Source: Mycobacterium saskatchewanense (GTDB taxonomy: Bacteria; Actinomycetota; Actinomycetes; Mycobacteriales; Mycobacteriaceae). Taken from it: a stretch of DNA of 64,000 nucleotides. A model generated the notes under the pieces. The model was not told where the DNA came from and did no database searches. It worked only from the letters and a program-made list of their open reading frames with translations. Positions 17,643 through 24,652 of the stretch are shown here, piece by piece (positions within the stretch are counted from its first letter, which is position 1; every line of letters begins with the position of its first letter). Position numbers and translations under genes: made by a program. Location of the stretch: positions 1,860,001 to 1,924,000 of the forward strand of contig NZ_AP022573.1 of assembly GCF_010729105.1 (NCBI RefSeq), read 5' to 3'.

Positions 17643-17798
17643 AGCTCGTTACGCGCCGTGGCACATCGACGTTGTAACCGCACCGGCGCGATGCGCTCCG
17701 CAGTATGGACTCAGACCGTGGGATTACTGGCTTCGGGTCCAGACGACGAGGCGTACCGGCCGCCGGAGTTTCGCTCGCCCACGCCTACAAGGACATAG

Positions 17799-18575
17799 AT
17801 GGCCCGCCCCAAGGTTCCGTTGATCTCGCGCGAGGTAGCGCTTGAGGCCGCGCTGCGCATCATCGACTCCGACGGCCTGGAGGCGCTCAGCATTCGGCGA
17901 CTGGCGGCCGAACTCAAGGTGAATGGGGCTTCGCTGTATTACCACTTCGCCAACAAGGAAGCGATACTGGTCGAAGTCACCGAACTCGCCTTGGCCCGAA
18001 CACCCATCAACGTCAGGTCGGACGGCAGCGACTGGAAACGCTGGATGCTCGACGGTGCCCGGCAACTCCTTGACCTGTTGCTCGCGCATCCCGGCCTCAT
18101 CCCGATCATCGTCAAACGACGCACCCTCGGCGTGCGCGCCGAAGCGTTGGAGGTCATCACCCGCAAACTGGTCAGTCGTGGGGTGCCGGCGGAGGTCATC
18201 TTGCCGCTCTACGAGGCCACCGAGAGGTTTGTCATCGGGACTGCCGTGCGCCAGGTAAGTGGAGAGGCCGTGCTGAACACCATTCACGACACCCGCCACC
18301 CGCATCTGCAGTTGGCTGCCGTCACGCGCGGCTCGTCACACGACGAACTCTTCGACGTGGTCCTGGTGGGAATCATGGAGACTATTCACCGCACCGCGGC
18401 CGAGTCGCCCGTAGGCGCAACCGATGCCGAGGCTCCGGCCAGCTCCTCCGGACAAGCCGAGCCTCGGCTTGGCCGCTCTCCTGGCGACTTCGACGCAGGC
18501 CCGGTGGGCGGCGGGTTTGCCCCCGCGCAACGCACCACACGCCGTCGAGCCGGACGTCAGCCGCGGACAGACTGA
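17799..18575 (+). CDS. TetR-family regulator, divergent from mce operon
   Basis: A 258-residue TetR-type repressor. The N-terminal helix-turn-helix spans about 10-55 (ALRIIDSDGLEALSIRRLAA then NGASLYYHFANKEA). The middle resembles the TetR C-terminal ligand domain (ARQLLDLLLAHPGLIPIIVK), and a low-complexity Ala/Gly/Arg tail of about 50 residues follows, longer than usual. The ATG at 17799 has an AAGGAC ribosome binding site. Apart from the distant regulator at 61449, it is the only clear DNA-binding regulator in the window, and it sits in the centre of the set of shared dyads with two copies in its own promoter gap, so it is the best candidate for their binding protein. That link is inference. 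Confidence 0.88.
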   Translation: MARPKVPLISREVALEAALRIIDSDGLEALSIRRLAAELKVNGASLYYHFANKEAILVEVTELALARTPINVRSDGSDWKRWMLDGARQLLDLLLAHPGLIPIIVKRRTLGVRAEALEVITRKLVSRGVPAEVILPLYEATERFVIGTAVRQVSGEAVLNTIHDTRHPHLQLAAVTRGSSHDELFDVVLVGIMETIHRTAAESPVGATDAEAPASSSGQAEPRLGRSPGDFDAGPVGGGFAPAQRTTRRRAGRQPRTD

Positions 18576-18707
18576 GTTCCGCTCCGCGTCGACGAGACCG
18601 TGCCTTCGCGCAGCCGGAAGCGCCCGCACCCATCGCTCGGTGGGGCAACACCGAGCCGCAGTTCTCGTCGACCGTCAACGGTTACAACGTCTCAAGGGGT
18701 GCGGGAC

Positions 18708-19640
18708 TCACCGAATCACCCAGTCGAAGGCATTGGCTTTGGAACGCGCTCCTTGAGCCGTTCGTGACCGATTAGGTTCGCCGATCTCGCTGAGCAGACT
18801 GTCGGTCAGTTCGACCATCGAAGCCAACGTGGCGGGGGTAAACCAGTCGGGTCTGCTGGCGAAGAGCAGATCCTCGGTCGCCGTATTTCCGCTCGCGCCG
18901 GGGGCAAATGGACAGCCGCCGAGACCGCCCAGGCAACCGTCGACCATGGTCGCGCCGGCCGCGACCGCGGCGAGGCTGTTGGCTACGCCCATTCCCCAGG
19001 TGTCATGTCCATGAAAGACGATGCGGCGCTGTGGTGTTCGTGTACGCAGCGCCGATACGAGCTGGACCACCTGGCCGGGAACGGCCTGGCCCACGGTATC
19101 GCAGACCACAACGTCGTCCGCCCCGTCGGCGCGAGGGTCCGCAACGATACCGACTACCCGCTCGGGATCCACAGCGCCTTCGAATGGGCAGGTAAAGGCC
19201 GTGGCGATACACAACTGAATGCTTCCGCCCACCGCGTGCGCGAGCCGGACAGCGTCCGGCATCGCGGTAAGACTGTCCTCGGTGTCGCGTCCGATGTTGG
19301 CCCGGTTGTGCGAGTCCGAGGCGGAAAAGCAGTACTGGAAGTTGCGCGCCCCAGCGGCGGCCGCCTTTTCGACATGGCGCGGGGTTGCCACCCATACCCA
19401 GCACCGCAGCAGCTCTTCGGGTGTCAGCATCGCGATCAGGTCCAGCGAGTCGGCGAGCGGTGGGACGAGGTCTGCGCGGGCCATCGAGCCAATCTCCAGC
19501 GCCGGAATGCCCAACGCGAGCAGGCCTCTGGCGATCTGCGCCTTGCGCTCTGTGGGCAGAGCCTTGCCGGCAAGTTGAAGCCCGTCGCGCAAAGTCACGT
19601 CACGCAGCTTGAAGTGCCCAACTCGCGGCGGTGAAGTCAT
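18708..19640 (-). CDS. HMG-CoA lyase family protein
   Basis: A 310-residue TIM-barrel lyase of the HMGL-like family. It has the N-terminal DVTLRDGLQ motif (14-22; acid and metal ligand), HGHDTWG with the metal-binding His pair near 207, and the signature GCLGGLGGCPFAPGASGN near 238-255, whose Cys is the catalytic cysteine of HMG-CoA lyase. It should cleave a 3-hydroxy-3-methyl-acyl-CoA by retro-aldol reaction. It overlaps the upstream CaiB gene as ATGA, so CoA transfer and cleavage are probably coupled. A role in the end steps of a branched-chain or isoprenoid-like substrate is likely but unproven. Confidence 0.88.
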   Translation of the reverse strand: MTSPPRVGHFKLRDVTLRDGLQLAGKALPTERKAQIARGLLALGIPALEIGSMARADLVPPLADSLDLIAMLTPEELLRCWVWVATPRHVEKAAAAGARNFQYCFSASDSHNRANIGRDTEDSLTAMPDAVRLAHAVGGSIQLCIATAFTCPFEGAVDPERVVGIVADPRADGADDVVVCDTVGQAVPGQVVQLVSALRTRTPQRRIVFHGHDTWGMGVANSLAAVAAGATMVDGCLGGLGGCPFAPGASGNTATEDLLFASRPDWFTPATLASMVELTDSLLSEIGEPNRSRTAQGARSKANAFDWVIR

Positions 19641-20848
19641 GCAAGCTCCGCGATCGCGTCATCGCTCATTCCGAGCAGTGACGAAAGCACCTCGTGGGTA
19701 TGTTCGCCCAGGTCAGGTCCCACGCTGCGGATCGGTAGCGACGCACGACCGATCACCGGGACTATGCCCGGAAATCCCACTGATTTCGGTTCGGCGCAAC
19801 CCGTGTCGATCTCGAAGTGCTGAATCATGTCCCGCGCGGCGTACTGCTCGTCCGTGCAGATGTCAGCGGCGGTGTATACGGGCCCGCTCGGAACGTCCGC
19901 CGCCTGCAAGAGCTTCAGCGCCATGTCGCGATCATGCTGGATCGTCCACCGGCTGATGGCCTCATCGAGTTCGTCACGACGCCTCCATCGGCCCGCGTTG
20001 GTCTGCAGCTCGGGATCTTCCGCGAGATCCGGGCGACCGATCAGGCGCATATAGCGTGCGAAGATCGCATCGCCGTTGCCGGCCACGATGATGCTCGTCC
20101 CGTCGGCGCACGGATACGCATTACTCGGCGCAATGCCTTCCATGCGGCCGCCCACCCGCTGCCTGTTGACACCGTAAGCGATGTAGTCGGGGATCAGTGA
20201 CTCCATGACCGAGAGCACCGATTCGCTGAGCGCCACGTCAATGGTCCTCTCGGCTAGAGAGACGTTCGCGCGCTCTCGCTGGAACAGCGCCATCACAGTG
20301 CCAAATGCGGCGTAGATGCCGGCAATCGAATCGCCTATAGAGACCCCTACGCGAACCGGCGGACGGTCCGGGTCACCAACCAGTTCCCGCAATCCCCCGT
20401 ACGCTTCGGCAACCGCCGCGAACCCCGGTCGGCCTGATAGCGGCCCCGTCTGACCGAAGGCCGAGATGCGGGTGATGATCAGGCCGGGACTGGCTTTGTC
20501 GAGTTCCTCCGGGCCCAGACCCCACCTTTCGAGCGTTCCCGGCCTGAAGTTCTCCAGCAGCACGTCACAGTGCCGGACCAGATCCAAGACGATGTCCCGG
20601 GCCCGGGCGCTCTTGAGATCGAGCACGATCGACTTCTTATTGCGGTTGATGGTGCGGTAGAGCATCGACGTGTCGCCGGCGTAGAGCCGCCAGTTTCGCA
20701 GCTCGTCCCCACTCACCGGCCGCTCCACCTTGATAACTTCAGCGCCGAAATCGGCCAGCATCCGCCCAGCCGTCGGTGCCGCGATGTAGCTGCCCAGTTC
20801 GAGCACCCGCACACCCGCAAGCGGTGCGATTGCGTCATTGCCTGTCAT
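19637..20848 (-). CDS. CaiB/BaiF family (class III) CoA-transferase
   Basis: A 403-residue class III CoA-transferase. It begins APLAGVRVLELGSYIAAPTA, with ENFRPGTLERWGLG near 110 and GDSIAG, whose Asp aligns with the catalytic Asp169 of formyl-CoA transferase. It would move CoA from a donor thioester to the pathway acid. The ATG at 20848 has an AGGGGAAG ribosome binding site; a TTG-type start ten codons upstream is less likely. It forms a two-gene operon with the HMGL-like gene, and a candidate dyad overlaps its promoter (20876-20896). Confidence 0.88.
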   Translation of the reverse strand: MTGNDAIAPLAGVRVLELGSYIAAPTAGRMLADFGAEVIKVERPVSGDELRNWRLYAGDTSMLYRTINRNKKSIVLDLKSARARDIVLDLVRHCDVLLENFRPGTLERWGLGPEELDKASPGLIITRISAFGQTGPLSGRPGFAAVAEAYGGLRELVGDPDRPPVRVGVSIGDSIAGIYAAFGTVMALFQRERANVSLAERTIDVALSESVLSVMESLIPDYIAYGVNRQRVGGRMEGIAPSNAYPCADGTSIIVAGNGDAIFARYMRLIGRPDLAEDPELQTNAGRWRRRDELDEAISRWTIQHDRDMALKLLQAADVPSGPVYTAADICTDEQYAARDMIQHFEIDTGCAEPKSVGFPGIVPVIGRASLPIRSVGPDLGEHTHEVLSSLLGMSDDAIAELA

Positions 20849-20875
20849 CGTCTTCCCCTGCCCACCGGCACTATA

Positions 20876-20896
20876 CAACCAATCGTCGTTCAGTTA
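20876..20896. promoter_or_regulatory. candidate regulon dyad, partial
   Basis: CAACCAA-TCGTCGT-TCAGTTA. The left half is consensus and the right half is degenerate. It lies 28 bases upstream of the CoA-transferase start at 20848. Confidence 0.4.
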
Positions 20897-21006
20897 ATCC
20901 TCATGCGGCTTTCGCCCACGCCTTCCCCCCGAGACCGAGCCGGCAAGACCTGAGGACCAGGTGCATTTGCCTGAGTGCCCGCGCGGGGAGGAACGTTTGA
21001 CCAAAA

Positions 21007-21027
21007 TAACCGATCAGTGTTAGTTTA
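21007..21027. promoter_or_regulatory. candidate regulon dyad
   Basis: TAACCGA-TCAGTGT-TAGTTTA, with extended symmetry ATAA to TTAT at the outer ends. It lies between the divergent CoA-transferase and VOC genes. Confidence 0.45.
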
Positions 21028-21268
21028 TGCCAATGACGGCAAACCGGGGTTGCGGTCGACGCGCGGTGGCGGGCCGGCCCGAGACACTGCAGTACCTTCG
21101 CCGTCGACGTCGTCCTACGAATTCGGACGATGAGCCAGCGGCGGTTGCCGAGGCCGACAGTCACAAAATGCCTAACGTGCCCTATCCGGTACCCGGTCGA
21201 TGGACGTCGTGTCGGCTGTGGAACCCGCCCGGCCGGCCAAGCAGCGATCACACCACCACGAGGAACTG

Positions 21269-21868
21269 ATGAGTATTCACCATTTTGCCATCGCTACAAA
21301 GGATTTCGACCGAGCTCATAGGTTCTACACGGAGGCGATGGGCTTCCAGCTAATCGCCGGGGTAAAGCGACAAGCCATCGGCGGGTCGGGCACGGGCTGG
21401 ACCAAGCACATGTTCTACGACTGCGGGAACGGCTCGACCCTGGCGATATGGGACCTGCACCTGAATGGACTGCAGGATGGTGACTGGAAGACCGGATACT
21501 CGACCGGCCTTGGACTTCCGTGGTACATCGTGCACGTGGCGTTCGGCCTCGAGACGCTCGAGGAGCTGGAAAAGAAGCGGCAGAGCCTGCTCAATCACGG
21601 GGTCGCGGTCAGCCTGGTCGAGCACGAGTTCATCACGTCGATCTACATGAATGATCCAGATGGCAATATGGTCGAGTTTACCGTCCAGACCCGCCCTTTG
21701 ACGGACACCGATCGGGATCAGGCTATGCTCATCCTCGCCGATGACACTCCGGCGCAACTGCCGGAGTATTCGGGGATGGTCAGTTATCCCGACGGGCGGA
21801 TTGTTTTCACGGGCCCAGAAGCCGAGGAGTTCCGCCGGCGGTTCGAAGCCGGTGAGCTGGCGTTCTAG
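21269..21868 (+). CDS. VOC-family (glyoxalase/extradiol dioxygenase-like) protein
   Basis: A 199-residue vicinal-oxygen-chelate protein. The N-terminal SIHHFAIATKDFDRAHRFY and the C-terminal MNDPDGNMVEFTVQTRP give the metal-ligand His and Glu of the fold. The family includes lactoylglutathione lyases, epimerases and ring-cleaving dioxygenases; which applies is not visible. The ATG at 21269 follows GAGGAAC, and no credible domain begins upstream. It faces the CaiB/HMGL operon across a shared promoter gap, so a role in the same pathway (for example methylmalonyl-CoA epimerase-like chemistry) is possible. Confidence 0.8.
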   Translation: MSIHHFAIATKDFDRAHRFYTEAMGFQLIAGVKRQAIGGSGTGWTKHMFYDCGNGSTLAIWDLHLNGLQDGDWKTGYSTGLGLPWYIVHVAFGLETLEELEKKRQSLLNHGVAVSLVEHEFITSIYMNDPDGNMVEFTVQTRPLTDTDRDQAMLILADDTPAQLPEYSGMVSYPDGRIVFTGPEAEEFRRRFEAGELAF

Positions 21869-22012
21869 ACAGCAGACTTCTCGCCCACCGTTTCCGATCG
21901 GACAGACCGCAGGCCATGGCAGGCGAAAATCGCTGGCCCCTCATCGCCCGCCACGAGCCTTGACCCGATTGCTCCCAGCTGGATCGTGTCCGTAAAGACT
22001 GCAACACCGGGA

Positions 22013-22381
22013 TCAACCCGCCGGTGGTTGATAATGCGCCGCCGACTTTCTGAGCTGCCAAATCTGGTCAGGGCAGAGGAGATTGACTGCGTAGGACACC
22101 AGGTAGTTTGCCGCGAACTCGTCGTTGGGGGTGACGTCGGCCTTCACCTCGTCCATCACCTGGGCGTAACCTTCGCCGCGACTGACTTTGTCGCAGATCC
22201 CGTGGCCGTAGCCAATCGGATCGGCGTTGGGGAAATTGTAGTGCCGTCGTACCGATACGTCGTACATGTACTCCACCTCAGGCGCCGGCGCGGCCTGCGC
22301 GGGCGGAGCCGACACATGCGCGGGCCCGCCGGCGGCAGTCGCGACGACCATCAGAATGGCGATGCTGTTGCGACGACTCAT
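22013..22381 (-). CDS. DUF732-type exported protein
   Basis: A 122-residue protein with a signal peptide (hydrophobic stretch to about residue 30) followed by a DUF732-like domain: a conserved pair of cysteines in GHGICDKVSRGEGY and AVNLLCPDQIWQL, spaced as in other mycobacterial DUF732 proteins. Function is unknown for the family. The start ATG at 22381 has a purine-rich upstream region. It sits between catabolic genes without an obvious link. Confidence 0.75.
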   Translation of the reverse strand: MSRRNSIAILMVVATAAGGPAHVSAPPAQAAPAPEVEYMYDVSVRRHYNFPNADPIGYGHGICDKVSRGEGYAQVMDEVKADVTPNDEFAANYLVSYAVNLLCPDQIWQLRKSAAHYQPPAG

Positions 22382-22453
22382 AGCTGGCTCCCCATTTGTT
22401 TCTGACGACCGGCCGGAGTGTCGTCGCGCGCGCGAGTTTCGGACCGGTGACGC

Positions 22454-23209
22454 TTACGCGACCGTGTAACCACCGTCGACCGGGATTGCGGCCCCGGTGA
22501 GGTAGGAAGCACCGTCGCCCGCAAGAAATGCTGCGACGGAGGCAACCTCCTCGGGGCGACCTAATCGGCCCTGCGATGTCATGGCGACGGCTTGCGAGTT
22601 GATCCGCTCATAGACATCGGGAGCCGTCTCTTTGAGGCCGGCGAGCATGGGAGTTTCGATCGCTCCGGGAAGTATTGCGTTCACCCGGACACCGGAACTC
22701 CCGTACTCGTGCGCTGCCACCCGCGTCAAACCGACGACCCCAGCCTTGCTTGCCGTATAGGCGCTCGCTCCCGTGAAAGCGACGACCGCGGCTACCGACG
22801 CGATGTTGATGACGGAACCGCCTCCACCGGCAACCAACGCAGGGATCGATTTCCTCATCACCAGATAGACTCCACGGAGATTCACCGCAATCACCTGGTC
22901 AAAGGTCTCGGAGGCGGATTCCGCCAGCGGAATGAACACCCCGTCAATGCCCGCGTTGTTCACCACGACGTCGAGTCGGCCGAACTCACGCAGAGTTCTG
23001 TCGATCAGCGCATCGACGTCGTCTTCACTGCTGACGTCACACGAGATGCCGATACCGTTTCGCAGCCCCGATGCCGCTTGCTCAGGGTTCCCGGCGATAT
23101 CACAGAGCACCACGCAGGCTCCCCGGTCGTCGAGGGCACGGGCGATAGCTGCACCGATCCCGCGGGCCGCGCCGGTGACAATCGCTACTTTGCCGTCGAG
23201 TTCCGCCAT
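22454..23209 (-). CDS. short-chain dehydrogenase/reductase
   Basis: Classical SDR of 251 residues. TGAARGIG (12-19) is the dinucleotide-binding glycine motif, NNAGI follows near 87, the active-site Ser is in NIASVAA near 135 and YTASK near 150 gives Tyr and Lys. The end (LTGAAIPVDGG) is typical of the family. It probably oxidises or reduces a hydroxy/keto group on the pathway intermediate, with NAD(H) suggested by an acidic residue after beta2 (LCDIAG). No close dyad is seen in its upstream gap. Confidence 0.88.
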   Translation of the reverse strand: MAELDGKVAIVTGAARGIGAAIARALDDRGACVVLCDIAGNPEQAASGLRNGIGISCDVSSEDDVDALIDRTLREFGRLDVVVNNAGIDGVFIPLAESASETFDQVIAVNLRGVYLVMRKSIPALVAGGGGSVINIASVAAVVAFTGASAYTASKAGVVGLTRVAAHEYGSSGVRVNAILPGAIETPMLAGLKETAPDVYERINSQAVAMTSQGRLGRPEEVASVAAFLAGDGASYLTGAAIPVDGGYTVA

Positions 23210-23765
23210 TTCGCTCCCATCGTTTACTTCTCATCAGGTCTTTGCACGACACGCTCCGATATGACACGGGAGCATCGAATCGACGAGCGGCACCAAGCTG
23301 GGCGTCCCGACACGGCCGCCCGCGAACATCCCTACCAGTCCGCTGTCGTTGCCACGGTCCCGTTCCGCATCAGCTTGAGCGACATCGAGGGCGTCAGCCG
23401 TCTCACTCATCGACGTGCGATTGCCACGGATACGTGCCGCCTGGCGCCGATTGTGCGGTGGCGACCACAGCACGTAAAGTCACTTGGGCACTCCCCTCAG
23501 CTGACTGACCGATGCGAAAAGCGTTCAGGCTGGGCTGATCCCTTCGCGTTCGAGTCAACGCCGGGTGCAGCACGCAATACCAATCGACGGTCGATTATTA
23601 GCGCCCTGCATAGAGAATGTCAACGTCTTGTCGCCCGACGCCGCCGCACGGTTGCAGCGTCGAGCATCGCCCCACGGCTGCCCGGCCGACAGCCATCGTG
23701 GGCGGGCGCGATGACGTTCGGGATCGGCCGAAAGTCGCCTGTCGGTGATGACGATCCCCTGACCA
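23210..23765. other. intergenic region, no gene seen
   Basis: These 556 bases between two minus-strand SDR genes contain no convincing gene. A small palindrome AATCGA-CGG-TCGATT is at 23582-23596. No strong copy of the shared dyad is present. Confidence 0.5.
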
Positions 23766-24545
23766 TCAACGGCCGGCTTCGGACCCGGCCGTCAACAGTT
23801 CACCGCCGTCGATGGGCACGGTGACGCCGGTGATGTAGCTTGCCCGGTCGGACGCGAGGAAGGCGATGAGGTCGGCAACCTCGGCCTCGGTGCCGATTCG
23901 CCGCAGCGGGTTGAGTGGGAGCTCATGCTTTTCGGTCCAGCGCAGAATCGGCTCGACCAGTGCGGTATCGATCTTGCCCGGCGCGACCCCGACGACTCGG
24001 ATCCCCTCGCGGGCCCATTCCAGTGCAAGCACGCGGGTGAGCATGAGGAGCGCGGACTTACTCACGTTGTATGCGGCCAATCCGCGCGAAGGGAAGTAGG
24101 CAGCGGTACTGGCGTTGTTGACCACGACCCCTCCCGACCCCATCAACGCCTTTGCGCGGCAAGCCAAGTACCACGGCGTCGAGAGGTTGAGTTGAATGGT
24201 TGTGTCCCAGTCGGCCCAGCTGACGTTTTCGGCTCGCGTCGCCGCTGGAAGAACCCCCGCGTTGTTGACCAGGACGTCCAGGCCGCCAAACTCGTCTGCA
24301 ACCCTGTCAATGAGCACATCGAGCGACGCCCGGTCGGTCATGTCGGCCTCGACGGCCAGCGCTGGACTGCCCGCCCGACCGAGTTCGGCGGCGAGCGCAC
24401 TGATGGCATCTGCGCTGCGCGCGGCGACGGCGACGGCAGCGCCTTCTTCGGCGAATCGCCTCGCGACGGCCGCACCGATGCCTCGGCTCGCGCCGGTCAC
24501 CAAGACCCTTCGCCCACCGCAAGCTTTGCTTTCGTGATGCTGCAT
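23766..24545 (-). CDS. short-chain dehydrogenase/reductase
   Basis: SDR of 259 residues starting at the ATG at 24545, which has AGAGGAACGAGG upstream. TGASRGIG and NNAGV are present, catalytic residues in NNASTAAY and YNVSK. The residue after beta2 is Ala-Arg (VAARSAD), which suggests NADP preference. It shares a 107-base divergent promoter with the fused acyl-CoA dehydrogenase; the dyad lies midway, about 45 bases from each start. It probably acts on a hydroxyacyl or ketone intermediate. Confidence 0.88.
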   Translation of the reverse strand: MQHHESKACGGRRVLVTGASRGIGAAVARRFAEEGAAVAVAARSADAISALAAELGRAGSPALAVEADMTDRASLDVLIDRVADEFGGLDVLVNNAGVLPAATRAENVSWADWDTTIQLNLSTPWYLACRAKALMGSGGVVVNNASTAAYFPSRGLAAYNVSKSALLMLTRVLALEWAREGIRVVGVAPGKIDTALVEPILRWTEKHELPLNPLRRIGTEAEVADLIAFLASDRASYITGVTVPIDGGELLTAGSEAGR

Positions 24546-24587
24546 TGACCTCGTTCCTCTTTCACAGAATGTGAGACTCGACGGCAT

Positions 24588-24608
24588 TAATCAAACGGCA
24601 TATGGTTT
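24588..24608. promoter_or_regulatory. regulon dyad between SDR and acyl-CoA dehydrogenase
   Basis: TAATCAA-ACGGCAT-ATGGTTT. It is almost centred between the divergent starts at 24545 and 24653, so a bound repressor could control both. Confidence 0.6.
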
Positions 24609-24652
24609 AGTACCGGGCAAGCATACGTCCTGACGACGAAAGTGAGACGCGC

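Larger units (their letters stand above)
17189..17798. promoter_or_regulatory. divergent mce / tetR promoter region
   Basis: A 610-base gap between divergent yrbEA and tetR. I see no convincing gene; a plus-strand frame at 17319-17531 lacks family resemblance and a good ribosome binding site. The gap holds two dyads of the shared motif (17276-17296 and 17622-17642) and a GC-rich palindromic tract around 17235-17275 (CCGCCGGCGG core). The arrangement suggests joint control of mce and the regulator gene. Confidence 0.65.
20849..21268. promoter_or_regulatory. divergent CoA-transferase / VOC promoter region
   Basis: A 420-base gap between divergent genes without a credible coding frame. It holds two candidate dyads of the shared motif, at 20876-20896 and 21007-21027. 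Confidence 0.6.
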
